A stretch of DNA of 64,000 nucleotides from Microvirga flocculans ATCC BAA-817 (lineage in GTDB: Bacteria > Pseudomonadota > Alphaproteobacteria > Rhizobiales > Beijerinckiaceae), in contig NZ_JAEA01000001.1 in the NCBI RefSeq assembly GCF_000518665.1, positions 310,001-374,000 on the forward strand, read 5' to 3'. The position numbers and the translations under genes were made by a program. Shown in pieces: positions 44,514 to 54,367 of the stretch. The notes beneath the pieces were generated by a model that was not told the origin of the DNA, ran no database searches, and saw nothing but the letters and a program-made list of their open reading frames with translations. Position 1 is the first letter of the stretch; every line of letters starts with the position of its first letter.

Positions 44514-44549
44514 TTGACACCGATCCTACAAAAATGGAATAAAAATTCC
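44514..44549 (+). promoter_or_regulatory. Promoter and IolR-type palindrome of the inositol importer
   Basis: TTGACA at 44514-44519 is followed after 17 bp by GAATAA at 44537-44542. The palindrome GGAA-TAAAAA-TTCC at 44536-44549 overlaps that -10 box; with flanking T and A it reads TGGAAT-AAAA-ATTCCA. A repressor there would block the importer promoter and perhaps its own gene, which starts 30 bp away on the other strand. Confidence 0.75.
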
Positions 44550-44756
44550 AATATATGAACAAAAAAGGTTCTGACGTTCCGTTTTCGCGGGCGATCGGAT
44601 CGGCAGAGGGAACGCGTCAAGACGGATGATTCGCGCTCTGCGGTCATTTGTTTTCTCTCTGCTCTGACAGGCAAGCGGCCTCTTGGCCGTCCGAGACATC
44701 ACGGCACGATCCGTTCGGCTGTGGTGCCTGCATGAGAAACCTTTGGGAGGAAGCCA

Positions 44757-45698
44757 ATGAAAGCACTCGTTACAGGCCTCGCGGCGGCAGCTGCCCTGGC
44801 GCTCGCCACAGCGGCCCCCGTCTCGGCCCAGCAGAATTCCCGCATCATCGTCGTCAGCCACGGCCAGGCCAACGATCCGTTCTGGTCGGTGGTGAAGAAC
44901 GGCGTCGCGGCGGCGGGCCAGGACATGAAGGTCCAGGTCGATTATCGGGCTCCCGAGACCTTCGACATGGTCGCGATGGCCCAGCTCATCGACGCGGCCG
45001 TGAACCAGAAGCCCGCAGGCCTCGTCGTGTCGATCCCCGATGCTTCGGCGCTCGGTCCGTCGATCCAGAAGGCCGTGGCCGCCGGCATTCCGGTGATCTC
45101 CATGAACTCCGGCTCCGACGTGTCGAAGAAGCTCGGTGCGCAGCTCCATGTCGGCCAGGACGAGGTCGAGGCCGGGCGGATCGCCGGCGCCAGGCTCAAG
45201 GAGATGGGCGGCAAGGTGGGCCTCTGCGTGAACCAGGAGGTCGGCAACGTGTCGCTCGACCTGCGCTGCAAGGGCTTCTCGGAAGGCTTCGGCGGCAAGG
45301 TGACCGTGCTGCCGGTGACGAACGATCCGGCCGATGTGCGCGCCAAGGTGAAGGCGGCGGTTGCCGCCGACGGCTCCGTCGACACGATCCTGGCGCTCGG
45401 CGCAGGCACGGCAGGCGAGCCGACCGTCGCGGCGGTGAAGGAAGCGGGCAAGACCGGCGCCATCCGCGTCGCCACGTTCGACCTCTCCGCCGGCTTCCTG
45501 AAGTCGGTCGCCAGCGGCGAAGCGGCCTTCGCCATCGACCAGCAGCAATACCTTCAGGGCTACCTGCCGGTCGTCTTCCTGGCGAATTACGCCAAGTACG
45601 GCCTGATGCCCGGCGGCAATGTTCCTTCCGGCCCGAACCTGATCACGAAGGAAAAGGCCAACCAGGTGATAGACCTGTCCGCGAAGGGCATCCGCTGA
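44757..45698 (+). CDS. Sugar (probable inositol) ABC transporter substrate-binding protein
   Basis: Periplasmic binding protein of 313 residues (type 1 PBP fold, ribose/inositol group). The signal peptide covers 1-24 (ALATAAPVSA, cleavage before QQN). The mature start IIVVSHGQANDPFWSVVKNG and IPDASALGPSIQKAV are typical. GGGAGGAAGCCA precedes the ATG. Located behind an IolR-type operator and next to the iol genes, so myo-inositol is the likely ligand. A hairpin after the stop may give it higher expression than the permease. Confidence 0.88.
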   Translation: MKALVTGLAAAAALALATAAPVSAQQNSRIIVVSHGQANDPFWSVVKNGVAAAGQDMKVQVDYRAPETFDMVAMAQLIDAAVNQKPAGLVVSIPDASALGPSIQKAVAAGIPVISMNSGSDVSKKLGAQLHVGQDEVEAGRIAGARLKEMGGKVGLCVNQEVGNVSLDLRCKGFSEGFGGKVTVLPVTNDPADVRAKVKAAVAADGSVDTILALGAGTAGEPTVAAVKEAGKTGAIRVATFDLSAGFLKSVASGEAAFAIDQQQYLQGYLPVVFLANYAKYGLMPGGNVPSGPNLITKEKANQVIDLSAKGIR

Positions 45699-45711
45699 GC
45701 ATTCTTTGAAA

Positions 45712-45740
45712 AGGCCCGCGGTCGCGATGGCCGCGGGCCT
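45712..45740 (+). terminator. Intra-operon hairpin after the binding-protein gene
   Basis: AGGCCCGCGG (45712-45721) pairs with CCGCGGGCCT (45731-45740), a perfect 10-bp stem with a 9-nt loop, followed by CTCTTTAGTTTC. It may be a leaky terminator or 3'-stabilising hairpin that favours the binding protein over the downstream permease and ATPase. Confidence 0.75.
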
Positions 45741-45778
45741 CTTTAGTTTCATGAAGTCATTGCGTGAGGGAGGCGCTC

Positions 45779-46921
45779 ATGGCGAACACCACTCAGCCCG
45801 CCGCGGACTTGTCCTCGGCGCAAACCGTCAAGCAGATTCAGGATGAGCGCCTGAAGGAAGTTTCCGTTCTCACGAAGATCATGCGGCGTCCCGAACTGGG
45901 CGCTCTGGCCGGCCTGGTCCTGGTCACGATCTTCTTCGTCTCGACCGCCGATGCGTCGATGTTCACGCTGGCGGGCATCATGAACATCCTCTCGCCTGCG
46001 GCCCAGCTCGGCATTCTCGCCATTGCGGCGGCCCTGCTCATGATCGGCGGCGAGTTCGATCTCTCCATCGGCTCCATGGTGGCCTTCGCGGGCCTCGTCT
46101 TCGGCGCCTTCATCACGCTCAGCGGCTGGCCGCTGCTGTTGGCGATCGCCGCGACCTTCGTCGTCGCCTCCGTGCTCGGCGGCCTGAACGGACAGATGGT
46201 CATCCGCACGAGGCTGCCGTCCTTCATCGTCACGCTCGCCTTCCTGTTCATCCTGCGCGGACTCTCGCTCGTCGGCCTGAAATGGGCGACCGGCGGCTCG
46301 ACCCAGATGCGCGGCATCGGCGACACGGCAGGCGAAGGCCTCATCCGCGAACTCTTCTCGGGTGTCGCCTTCGAGGGCCTGTTCGCGTGGCTCGCGGCGC
46401 ATGATGTCATCGCCAAGTTTCCCAATGGCGTGCCGACCGTGACGGGCGTCCCCGTCTCCATCGTCTGGTTCGCGCTTTTCGCGCTCGCGGCCACCTGGGT
46501 GCTGCTGCGCACCCGCGTCGGCAACTGGATCTTCGCCGCAGGCGGCGATCCGAACGCGGCGCGCAATTCCGGCGTGCCGGTCGACCGGGTGAAGACCGGG
46601 CTCTTCATGCTCACCGCCTGCGCGGCGGCGCTGGTCGCCATTCTCACGGTGCTGGATGCGGGCTCCACCGACGCGAGGCGTGGCTTCCAGAAGGAGTTCG
46701 AGGCCATCATCGCCGCTGTGATCGGGGGTTGCCTGCTCACCGGCGGCTACGGCTCGGCCATCGGTGCGTTCTTCGGCGCCATCATCTTCGGCATGGTGTC
46801 GATCGGCCTTACCTATACGCGCTTCGATTCCGACTGGTTCCAGGTCTTTCTCGGGGCCATGCTGCTGCTCGCGGTCCTGTTCAACAACTTCATCCGCCGC
46901 AAGGTGACGGGAGAGCGCTGA
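45779..46921 (+). CDS. Sugar (probable inositol) ABC transporter permease
   Basis: Permease of 380 residues, about nine to ten membrane helices, BPD_transp_2 family. Signature [18 protein letters not shown] is at about residues 91-108, and the loop [20 protein letters not shown] is the family's EAA-like region. ATG 45779 follows GAGGGAGGCGCTC; GTG 45764 would overlap that site. TGATG overlap with the ATPase start. Confidence 0.87.
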   Translation: MANTTQPAADLSSAQTVKQIQDERLKEVSVLTKIMRRPELGALAGLVLVTIFFVSTADASMFTLAGIMNILSPAAQLGILAIAAALLMIGGEFDLSIGSMVAFAGLVFGAFITLSGWPLLLAIAATFVVASVLGGLNGQMVIRTRLPSFIVTLAFLFILRGLSLVGLKWATGGSTQMRGIGDTAGEGLIRELFSGVAFEGLFAWLAAHDVIAKFPNGVPTVTGVPVSIVWFALFALAATWVLLRTRVGNWIFAAGGDPNAARNSGVPVDRVKTGLFMLTACAAALVAILTVLDAGSTDARRGFQKEFEAIIAAVIGGCLLTGGYGSAIGAFFGAIIFGMVSIGLTYTRFDSDWFQVFLGAMLLLAVLFNNFIRRKVTGER

Positions 46922-47706
46922 TGGATCAGGACATTCCGCTCATCGAGGTCCGCAAGCTCGTCAAGCATTTCGGGTCGGTCATCGCTCTGTCCGGCGTCTC
47001 GCTCTCCGTCCATCGCGGAGAGGTCATGTGCCTGCTCGGCGACAACGGCGCGGGCAAGTCCACGCTCATCAAGACGCTCGCCGGCGTGCACCGCCCCACC
47101 TCGGGCGACTTCCTGGTCGAGGGCCAGCCGGTGGCCTTCACGAGCCCGCGCGATGCGCTCGATGCGGGCATCGCCACGGTCTATCAGGATCTCGCGATGA
47201 TCCCGCTCATGTCGGTCACGCGCAATTTCTTCATGGGGCGCGAACCGGTGAAGGGCGTCTGGCCATTCCGGCATGTGGATTTCGATCATTGCGACGCCGT
47301 CACCCGCGAGGAGATGCACAAGATCGGGATCGACGTGCGCGATCCGCATCAGGCGGTCGGGACGCTCTCCGGCGGAGAGCGCCAATGCGTCGCCATCGCC
47401 CGCGCCGTCTATTTCGGCGCGAAGGTGCTCATCCTCGACGAGCCGACCTCCGCGCTCGGCGTGGCGCAGACCTCCATGGTGCTCAAATACATCCATCAGG
47501 TGCGGCAGAAGGGCCTCGGGGTGATCTTCATCACCCATAATGTGCGCCACGCCTATGCGGTGGGCGACCGTTTCACGGTGCTCAACCGCGGCAAGACGCT
47601 CGGCACCTACAGGAAATCCGAGATCGCCATCGACGAGCTGCAGAACCTCATGGCCGGCGGCAAGGAATTGCAGGCTGTGTCGGAGGAATTGGGCGGGATG
47701 GTTTAG
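46921..47706 (+). CDS. Sugar (probable inositol) ABC transporter ATP-binding protein
   Basis: Single-domain ATPase of 261 residues. Walker [10 protein letters not shown] at about residues 40-48, signature LSGGERQC, Walker [13 protein letters not shown]-loop [10 protein letters not shown]. It shares the one-domain design of the ATPase at 1582. Its start overlaps the permease stop by 1 bp, so translation is coupled. The dehydrogenase gene follows after 11 bp. Confidence 0.88.
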   Translation: MDQDIPLIEVRKLVKHFGSVIALSGVSLSVHRGEVMCLLGDNGAGKSTLIKTLAGVHRPTSGDFLVEGQPVAFTSPRDALDAGIATVYQDLAMIPLMSVTRNFFMGREPVKGVWPFRHVDFDHCDAVTREEMHKIGIDVRDPHQAVGTLSGGERQCVAIARAVYFGAKVLILDEPTSALGVAQTSMVLKYIHQVRQKGLGVIFITHNVRHAYAVGDRFTVLNRGKTLGTYRKSEIAIDELQNLMAGGKELQAVSEELGGMV

Positions 47707-47717
47707 GGAGAAGCTTC

Positions 47718-48836
47718 ATGACGGCGCTCGGCATCGGCCTCATTGGCACGGGCTACATGGGCAAGTGCCACGCGCTCGCCTGGAACGCCGTCGCTTCCGT
47801 CTTCGGGGATGTCGAGCGTCCGCGCCTCGCGGTGCTGGCCGAAGTCTCGCAGGAGCTGGCGGAACGCAAGGCGCGCGAACTCGGATTCGCGCGCGCCACC
47901 GGAGACTGGCGCGCGCTCGTTGCCGATCCTTCCGTCGACGTGGTGTCGATCACCACGCCCAACGCCTTTCACCCGGAGATGGCAATCGCCGCGCTGGAGG
48001 CTGGCAAGCATGTCTGGTGCGAGAAGCCCATGGCGTCGACGCTTAAGGACGCGGAGCGGATGCTGGCGGCCGCACGCGCATCGGGCAAGGTGGCGGCGCT
48101 CGGCTACAACTACATCCAGAACCCCGTCATCCGCCTCATCCGCCGCCTGCTGGACGAAGGACGGATCGGCGCGGTCAACCATGTGCGCCTCGAGATGGAC
48201 GAGGACTTCATGGCGGACCCGGAAGAGCTTTTCTACTGGAAGAGCGAGGCGACCTCCGGCCATGGCGCGCTCGACGATTTCGGCGTTCATCCCCTGAGCC
48301 TTCTCTGGGCGCTTCTGGGCGGCGTGCGGCGCGTGTGCGGGCACATGTCGAAACCCTATGCGGATCGCCCCGTCCGGGGCGGCGGCCGCCGCGCGGTGGA
48401 AACCTACGACATCGCGACGGTTCTGATGGAGCTCGAGAACGGCGCTTCGGGCGTGCTGACCCTCAACCGCTCCGCCTGGGGCCGCAAGGGCCGCATCGCC
48501 GTGCAGCTCTTCGGCTCGAAGGGCAGCATCGTCTACGATCAGGAACGCATGAACGAGGTGCAGCTCTACACGGTGGATGACGCGAAAGAAACGCAGGGCT
48601 TCCGCACGATCCTCGCAGGGCCTCGGCATCCGCCCTATGACCGGTTCGTTCCCGCGCCCGGCCACGGCCTCGGCTTCAACGATCTCAAAGTGATCGAGTG
48701 CCGCGAGCTGATGCGCCGCATCGCGGGGGAGACGGCGCATCTCATCGCGTTCGAGGACGGCATCCGCATCGAGCGCACGGTCGATGCCATGGCGCGCAGC
48801 GCCCATGAGGGGCGTTGGGTGGAGGTGATGTCTTAA
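47718..48836 (+). CDS. Gfo/Idh/MocA-family oxidoreductase, possible second inositol dehydrogenase
   Basis: NAD(P)-dependent dehydrogenase of 372 residues. Rossmann motif GLIGTGYMGKCHALAWN is at about residues 7-23, CEKPMASTLKDAERML follows, and the active-site segment is SGHGALDDFGVHPLSLLW. Longer than IolG and closer to the IolW/IolX or scyllo-inositol dehydrogenase group. It is the last gene of the inositol ABC operon, so it probably oxidises another inositol isomer or a sugar imported with it. Its end overlaps recQ by 4 bp. Confidence 0.8.
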   Translation: MTALGIGLIGTGYMGKCHALAWNAVASVFGDVERPRLAVLAEVSQELAERKARELGFARATGDWRALVADPSVDVVSITTPNAFHPEMAIAALEAGKHVWCEKPMASTLKDAERMLAAARASGKVAALGYNYIQNPVIRLIRRLLDEGRIGAVNHVRLEMDEDFMADPEELFYWKSEATSGHGALDDFGVHPLSLLWALLGGVRRVCGHMSKPYADRPVRGGGRRAVETYDIATVLMELENGASGVLTLNRSAWGRKGRIAVQLFGSKGSIVYDQERMNEVQLYTVDDAKETQGFRTILAGPRHPPYDRFVPAPGHGLGFNDLKVIECRELMRRIAGETAHLIAFEDGIRIERTVDAMARSAHEGRWVEVMS

Positions 48837-50635
48837 GCTGCGTGCGCCTTCAGCACGCCGAGGAACGCATCCGCGTAGCGGTCGAGCTTGGCCTGACCCA
48901 CGCCGTGAACCTCGCCGAAGGCACGCACGGTCGTGGGGCGCTTCGCAGCCATGTCGATGAGGCTGCGGTCCGAGAAGATCACATAGGCGGGCACGCCCTC
49001 CTCCTTCGCGAGCCGCGTGCGCAGGGCCTTGAGGTCGAGCAGCAGCGGATCGTCGGAGGGCACCACGGATTCCGCTTCCATGCGCGAGCGCCTGCGGCGG
49101 CGCTCGGCGGGCTTCATGAGCACGTCGGAGCGCAGTTCGATTCGCTCCTGGCCTTTGAGCACCGCAACACCCTTGTCGGTCAGAGTCCAGCGTCCGTATT
49201 CCGCAAGCTCCAGGCCGATGAGCCCAGCCGCATAGATCTGGCGCAGCAAGGAGCGCCACTCGGTCTTCGAGCGGTCCGCGCCCACGCCGAAGGTCTTGAG
49301 CTTGTCGTGACCGAAGCGGCGGATGGAATCGGTGTCCTCGCCGACGAGGATCCCGATCAGGTGCTCCGTGCCGAAGCGCTCGCCCGTGCGTGCGATGGCG
49401 GAGAGGATCTTCTGCGCCTCGATGGTGCCGTCGAAGGACATCACGCCGTCGATGCACAGGTCGCAGTTGCCGCAGGGCTCCGTCGTCTCACCGAAATAGG
49501 CGAGCAGGGTCTGGCGGCGGCAGCGCGGCGCCTCGCACAGGGCGACGAGGGCGTTGAGCCTCTGGCGCTCCACCCGCTTCTGCTCGTCCGAGGCATCGCT
49601 CTCCTCGATCTGCAGGCGGCGCAGGCGCATGTCGTCGAGGCCGTAGAGGGTGAGCGTGTCGGCCGGCGCGCCGTCGCGGCCCGCGCGGCCGATCTCCTGG
49701 TAATAGGCCTCGATGGATTTCGGCAGGGCCGCATGGGCGACGAAACGCACGTCCGGCTTGTCGATGCCCATGCCGAAGGCGACGGTCGCCACCATCACCA
49801 CGCCGTCTTCCTGCAGGAAGATGTCCTGGTTCTTGGCGCGGTCGGGCTGGCTCATGCCCGCGTGATAGGCAAGCGCCCGGTAGCCTGCCTGGCTCAGGGA
49901 ATCGGCGAGCCGTTCCGTGGAATCGCGGGACGAGCAATAGACGATGCCGCTCTCGTGCCGGTGCTTGTCCAGGAACGAGAAGAGCTGGCGGCGCGAATGC
50001 TCCTTCGCCTGCATGGCGAGCCGCAGGTTCGGGCGGTCGAAACCGTGGATGAAGAGGCGCGGCTCCTCCTCGAAGAGCCGGTACATGATGTCGCCCCGCG
50101 TCGCCACGTCGGCGGTGGCGGTGAGCGCGATGGTCTGCACGTTGCCGAGACGCTGGCGCACCTCGCCGAGCATGGCGTATTCCGGCCTGAAATCGTGGCC
50201 CCATTGCGAGACGCAATGCGCCTCGTCGATCGCGAGCAGGTTCACGCCAGACCGGGCCAGCCACTCGGTCGTGCCGGTATTGGCGAGCCGCTCGGGCGAG
50301 GCATAGAGAATGCGCATGCGCCCCTCGCGCACCGCGTCCACCACCCGGCGGTTCTCGGCCTGGTCGTTGGCGGAGTTGAGGCTTCCCGCCTCGATGCCGA
50401 AATGACGAAGCGCCGCCACCTGGTCGCGCATGAGGGCGATGAGCGGCGAGACCACCAGGGTCAGGCCCTCGCGGGCGAGCGTCGGCAGCTGATAGCAGAG
50501 GGACTTGCCGGCACCCGTCGGCATGATGGCGAGCACGTCCTCACCGGCCAGCACCGCGCGCACGATCTCCTCCTGTCCTTCGCGGAAGGAGGAAAAGCCG
50601 AAAACGTCGTGGAGAATCTTCGCCGGGTCGATCAC
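48833..50635 (-). CDS. recQ: ATP-dependent DNA helicase RecQ
   Basis: 3'-5' helicase of 600 residues for recombination repair. Walker A MPTGAGKSLCYQLP is at about residues 36-49, the DEAH-type box is LLAIDEAHCVSQWGHDFRPE, and motif VI is QEIGRAGRDG. The zinc cysteines are in CEAPRCRRQ and PCGNCDLC. A C-terminal HRDC domain ends the protein (RSLIDMAAKRPTTVRAFGEV). The GTG start overlaps the stop of the flavoprotein gene upstream by 4 bp, so the two are translationally coupled. Confidence 0.95.
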   Translation of the reverse strand: MIDPAKILHDVFGFSSFREGQEEIVRAVLAGEDVLAIMPTGAGKSLCYQLPTLAREGLTLVVSPLIALMRDQVAALRHFGIEAGSLNSANDQAENRRVVDAVREGRMRILYASPERLANTGTTEWLARSGVNLLAIDEAHCVSQWGHDFRPEYAMLGEVRQRLGNVQTIALTATADVATRGDIMYRLFEEEPRLFIHGFDRPNLRLAMQAKEHSRRQLFSFLDKHRHESGIVYCSSRDSTERLADSLSQAGYRALAYHAGMSQPDRAKNQDIFLQEDGVVMVATVAFGMGIDKPDVRFVAHAALPKSIEAYYQEIGRAGRDGAPADTLTLYGLDDMRLRRLQIEESDASDEQKRVERQRLNALVALCEAPRCRRQTLLAYFGETTEPCGNCDLCIDGVMSFDGTIEAQKILSAIARTGERFGTEHLIGILVGEDTDSIRRFGHDKLKTFGVGADRSKTEWRSLLRQIYAAGLIGLELAEYGRWTLTDKGVAVLKGQERIELRSDVLMKPAERRRRRSRMEAESVVPSDDPLLLDLKALRTRLAKEEGVPAYVIFSDRSLIDMAAKRPTTVRAFGEVHGVGQAKLDRYADAFLGVLKAHAA

Positions 50636-51903
50636 GGATGCCGTGTGGCCGATGACGGATTCGACGTCAATGCGTCATGGGGAATCCGCAGGAAGGAAAG
50701 CATACCCCTGGCGGCGGCGATTCCGGTGGCGAAGGCGGCCTGGAGCAGGTAGCCGCCGGTCGGGGCCTCCCAGTCCAGCATCTCCCCCGCCACGAATACG
50801 CCCGGCAGCCGCCTGAGCATCAGGTGCTCGTCGAGCTCAGAGAATGGCACGCCCCCGGCGCTGGAAATGGCCCTTTCAAGGGATTTCGCGCCGGTGAGTC
50901 TCAGGGGGACGGCCTTGATGAAGCGGGCCAGCGCCTCGGGCTCCGTGGGCAAAGCGGGGGAGGCCTCGCGGAGCAGGGCGATGCCGACCGGGCTCAGTCC
51001 TGCGGCCTTGCGCAGGAAGGTGGAGGCGGATTGCCCCTTCCGGGACGATTCGAGCCTCTTGAGCAGGACGCCATGGGCCAGGTCGGGTCTCAGGTCGATC
51101 TGAAGAGCCGCGTTGCCGTCCCGCTCGATGGCGTCGCGCAGGCGCGCCGAGAGGGCGTAGACCGCGCCGCCCTCGATGCCGTCCGCCGTGATCACGGCCT
51201 CGCCCCGGACGCGCGTCCCCGCGAAGGTGAGAGCGATTCGCTTCAGGGGCTCGCCCGCGAACCGGTTGCGCATGAGGTCGGACCAGGGGCAGGTGAAGCC
51301 CATATTGGCCGGACGGAAGGGGGAAACGGGAATGCCGTGCCGGGCGAGGGCGCTTATCCAGCTCCCGTCCGCGCCGAGGCGGGGCCAGCTCGCGCCGCCC
51401 AGCGCCAGAAGGGTGGCGGCGGGGGTGATTCGCACCGTCTCTCCTGCGGCATCGGTGAAGACGAGCCTGCCGTCCTCGTCCCAGCCCTGCCAGCGGTGGC
51501 GCAGGGCGAAGCGCACGCCGAGGCCCTCCAGCCGGGACAGCCAGGCGCGCAGGAGAGGGGAAGCCTTGAAGGCCTTCGGGAAGACGCGCCCGCTGGAGCC
51601 GACGAACGTCTCCTGCCCCAGGCCTTCGCTCCAGGCCCGCAGGGCCGCGGGAGGGAACGCCTCGATCAGGGGCTCGAGCTGCGGCCGCGCCTCGGCGTAG
51701 CGGGCCACGAATCGCCCGAATTCCTCCGAATGGGTCAGGTTCAGGCCCCCGCGTCCCGCCATGAGCAGCTTGCGGCCGACCGAGGGCATCCGGTCGTAGA
51801 CGGTGACGGAGAGGCCCGCGCGCCCCAGGACCTCCGCGGCGATCAGGCCGGCGGGGCCGCCGCCGATGATGGCGACTTCGGGGGAGGAAGATTTCAAGGA
51901 CAT
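50632..51903 (-). CDS. NAD(P)/FAD-dependent oxidoreductase, BaiN/HI0933-like
   Basis: Flavoprotein of 423 residues. The FAD-binding motif VAIIGGGPAGLIAAEVLG is at about residues 9-26, the second family motif is KLLMAGRGGLNLTHSEEF, and a C-terminal FAD contact is GVFVAGEMLDWEAPTGGYLL. The family (TIGR03862 type) has no firmly known substrate. ATG 51903 gives the usual N-terminus. Upstream gene of a two-gene unit with recQ. Confidence 0.87.
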   Translation of the reverse strand: MSLKSSSPEVAIIGGGPAGLIAAEVLGRAGLSVTVYDRMPSVGRKLLMAGRGGLNLTHSEEFGRFVARYAEARPQLEPLIEAFPPAALRAWSEGLGQETFVGSSGRVFPKAFKASPLLRAWLSRLEGLGVRFALRHRWQGWDEDGRLVFTDAAGETVRITPAATLLALGGASWPRLGADGSWISALARHGIPVSPFRPANMGFTCPWSDLMRNRFAGEPLKRIALTFAGTRVRGEAVITADGIEGGAVYALSARLRDAIERDGNAALQIDLRPDLAHGVLLKRLESSRKGQSASTFLRKAAGLSPVGIALLREASPALPTEPEALARFIKAVPLRLTGAKSLERAISSAGGVPFSELDEHLMLRRLPGVFVAGEMLDWEAPTGGYLLQAAFATGIAAARGMLSFLRIPHDALTSNPSSATRHP

Positions 51904-52054
51904 GCGGTCTGCTGACGCGGGAGGGAGGGGAACCTGGACCCTCGGGCAGCGACATGGCATGCAGCGGCGGGGTTCATGGCTTGAGCACATGAACGCCATA
52001 GAACATTTTTTTTCAAGAGGAGCGGCGTTTCAACGCCGCCCGAAGGGGAATGCG

Positions 52055-52519
52055 ATGCGTGCTCTTACCGTCTGCGCCTTGATCGCGCTGGGGCTGGCCG
52101 GCTGCGCGAGCGAATCAGCCCTGACCCCCAAGGATGCCGTTCTGGCGAGCTCCACCAGCGATGCCGCCGCCGCCGCCCGTCTGATCTCGGCCTATCGCGT
52201 GTCGAAGGGTCTGAGCCCGGTGACGGTGGATCCCACCCTCAACAAGGCCGCGGAGCATCAGGCGCGGGCGGTGGCCGCGGCGGGCCGGCTCAGTCACGGC
52301 AATTTCGCGAGCCGCATGGATGAATACGGCATCGTCGGCTATTCGGCCGAAAACCTCTCGGCCGGATCGGATACGGTCGACGGGGCCATCGGCCGCTGGA
52401 AGGCCTCTCCCGGCCACAACAGCAACCTCCTGATGCCCGAAGCCCGCAAGATCGGGCTCGCCCGCGCGGATGCGAACAACCGCTACGGCCGCTACTGGGC
52501 GCTCGTGCTTGGGCAATGA
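52055..52519 (+). CDS. CAP-domain (SCP-like) lipoprotein
   Basis: Exported protein of 154 residues. A lipoprotein signal (LTVCALIALGLAGC) ends at a lipobox cysteine at residue 17. The CAP domain carries SHGNFASRM, SAENLSAGS and SPGHNSNLLMPEARKIGLA, the usual His/Glu cleft motifs. The role of bacterial CAP proteins is poorly defined. Upstream, a hairpin (52022-52029 with 52032-52039) precedes the GAAGGGG ribosome site. Confidence 0.85.
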   Translation: MRALTVCALIALGLAGCASESALTPKDAVLASSTSDAAAAARLISAYRVSKGLSPVTVDPTLNKAAEHQARAVAAAGRLSHGNFASRMDEYGIVGYSAENLSAGSDTVDGAIGRWKASPGHNSNLLMPEARKIGLARADANNRYGRYWALVLGQ

Positions 52520-52579
52520 TCCGGGCACAAACGGAGCCGTGAAGCGTTAGGATTCCGGTTTCCCTCGCTTGCGCTCCGC

Positions 52580-54358
52580 ATGACCCATCAGCAAATGCTC
52601 TCCTTCGCCATCGTCGCCGGGATGATGGCTCTCTTCGTCTGGGGACGATGGCGCTACGATCTCGTCGCCGTCGTCTCGCTGCTGACGGCCGTTCTGGTCG
52701 GCATCGTGCAGGCCGACAAGGCCTTCTCAGGCTTCGGCGACGACATCGTCATCATCGTTGCGAGCGCGCTTCTGGTCAGCGCGGCGGTCGCGAAGTCGGG
52801 CATCCTGGAGGCCGCGCTGAACCGGGTCGGGCCATACTTGCGCACCACGCAGATCCAGATCGTGGTGCTGGTCGGCGTGGTGACGGTTCTCTCCGCCTTC
52901 GTGAAGAATATCGGCGCGCTGGCGATGATGATCCCGGTCGCGTTCCAGATCGCGCGGCGCACCCAAACGCCGCCGTCCAGCTTCCTCATGCCGATGGCCT
53001 TCGGCTCGCTTCTCGGGGGCATCGTGACCCTCGTGGGCACCTCGCCGAACATCATCGTGTCGCGCGTCAGGGGTGAATTGCTGGGCGAGCCCTTCGGCAT
53101 GTTCGACTTCGCGCCCGTGGGCGTCGGCATCGCCCTTGCGGGCGTCGCTTTCCTCGCCTTCGGCTATCGCCTGCTGCCGCAGGGACGGCAGGGGGCGGTC
53201 TCCCTGGATGCGGCGCTCAACATCAAAGACTATGTCACCGAGGCCCGGGTAACGCCCGAATCCGATGTGGTCGGGCAGACGGTGGCGGACCTGCACAGGC
53301 TCGCCAATGGCGAGGTGAAGGTGGCGGCCATCATCCGCAACGAGACCCGCAGCTCCAGTCCTCTCCCCGATGCGAGGATCCGCGAGAACGACGTGCTCAT
53401 GCTCGAAGGCGAACCGGATGCGCTGGAGAGCGCCGTCGCCCGCGCGAAGCTGAAGCTCAGTCACGAGCATCGGCAGCCGGAGACGGACGAGGCCACGGAT
53501 GAGATCGGCGTCATCGAGGCCATCGTCGGGCCGAATTCAGTCCTCACCGGCCTCTCGCCCGAGCGCATCGGCCTCTTCGAGCGTTTCGGCGTCAACCTGA
53601 TCGCTGTGAGCCGCAGCGGCGTGCGCTTCAAGGAGCGCCTGCGCACGATCACCTTGCGCCCCGGCGATGTGATCGTGCTGCAGGGCAACCTCAAGAAGCT
53701 GCCCGATACCCTGCGCGATCTCGGCTGCCTGCCGCTCGCGGAGCGCGACATCCGGCTCGGCAGCGCCCGCCGCAGCCTCGTTCCCGCGCTGATCCTGGCC
53801 GCTGCCATGGTGCTGGTGGCCTTCAACATTCTGCCGGTTGCGATTGCCTTCTTCGGCGCGGGCGTCCTGCTCGTGCTCTTCGGCTCGCTCACCCTGCGCG
53901 AGGCCTACGAGACCGTCGAATGGCCCATTATCGTCATGCTGGGCGCGCTGATCCCGGTCAGTGAGTCGATCCGCACGACCGGCGGCACGGATCTGATCGC
54001 GGGCTGGCTCTCGCACGCGGCGAACATGCTGCCGCCGACCGGGGCGCTCGTGCTCATCATGGTGGTGGCGATGGCGGTGACGCCGTTCCTCAACAACGCC
54101 GCGACCGTGCTCGTGATGGCGCCTATCGCGGCAAGTTTCGCCACCCAGCTCGGGTTCAGGCCGGACGCCTTCCTCATGGCGGTGGCGATCGGAGCGGCCT
54201 GTGACTTCCTCACGCCCATCGGCCACCAGTGCAACACCCTGGTCATGGGTCCGGGCGGCTACCGCTTCGGAGATTACTGGCGGCTCGGCTTGCCGCTCTC
54301 GATCCTGGTGGTGGCGATCGGCATCCCGCTGATCATGCTGGTCTGGCCTTTGCGGTAA
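52580..54358 (+). CDS. SLC13-family permease with two TrkA-C domains
   Basis: Inner-membrane anion symporter of 592 residues. Two hydrophobic halves with SAFVKNIGALAMMIPVAFQI and VGTSPNIIVSRVRGE in the first and FLNNAATVLVMAPIAASFA plus CDFLTPIGHQCNTLVMGPGG in the second, typical of DASS/SLC13 carriers. Between them are two RCK-C (TrkA-C) domains at about 215-295 and 310-390. The substrate may be sulfate, dicarboxylate or tricarboxylate; no neighbour decides. Confidence 0.85.
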   Translation: MTHQQMLSFAIVAGMMALFVWGRWRYDLVAVVSLLTAVLVGIVQADKAFSGFGDDIVIIVASALLVSAAVAKSGILEAALNRVGPYLRTTQIQIVVLVGVVTVLSAFVKNIGALAMMIPVAFQIARRTQTPPSSFLMPMAFGSLLGGIVTLVGTSPNIIVSRVRGELLGEPFGMFDFAPVGVGIALAGVAFLAFGYRLLPQGRQGAVSLDAALNIKDYVTEARVTPESDVVGQTVADLHRLANGEVKVAAIIRNETRSSSPLPDARIRENDVLMLEGEPDALESAVARAKLKLSHEHRQPETDEATDEIGVIEAIVGPNSVLTGLSPERIGLFERFGVNLIAVSRSGVRFKERLRTITLRPGDVIVLQGNLKKLPDTLRDLGCLPLAERDIRLGSARRSLVPALILAAAMVLVAFNILPVAIAFFGAGVLLVLFGSLTLREAYETVEWPIIVMLGALIPVSESIRTTGGTDLIAGWLSHAANMLPPTGALVLIMVVAMAVTPFLNNAATVLVMAPIAASFATQLGFRPDAFLMAVAIGAACDFLTPIGHQCNTLVMGPGGYRFGDYWRLGLPLSILVVAIGIPLIMLVWPLR

Positions 54359-54367
54359 GGTCCCGGA

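Noticed and set aside
44712..45709. Alternative-frame long ORF across the binding-protein gene
   Set aside because: Arg/Gly-rich with no signal peptide; frame +1 shadow of the real binding protein, which has a signal peptide and ribosome site.
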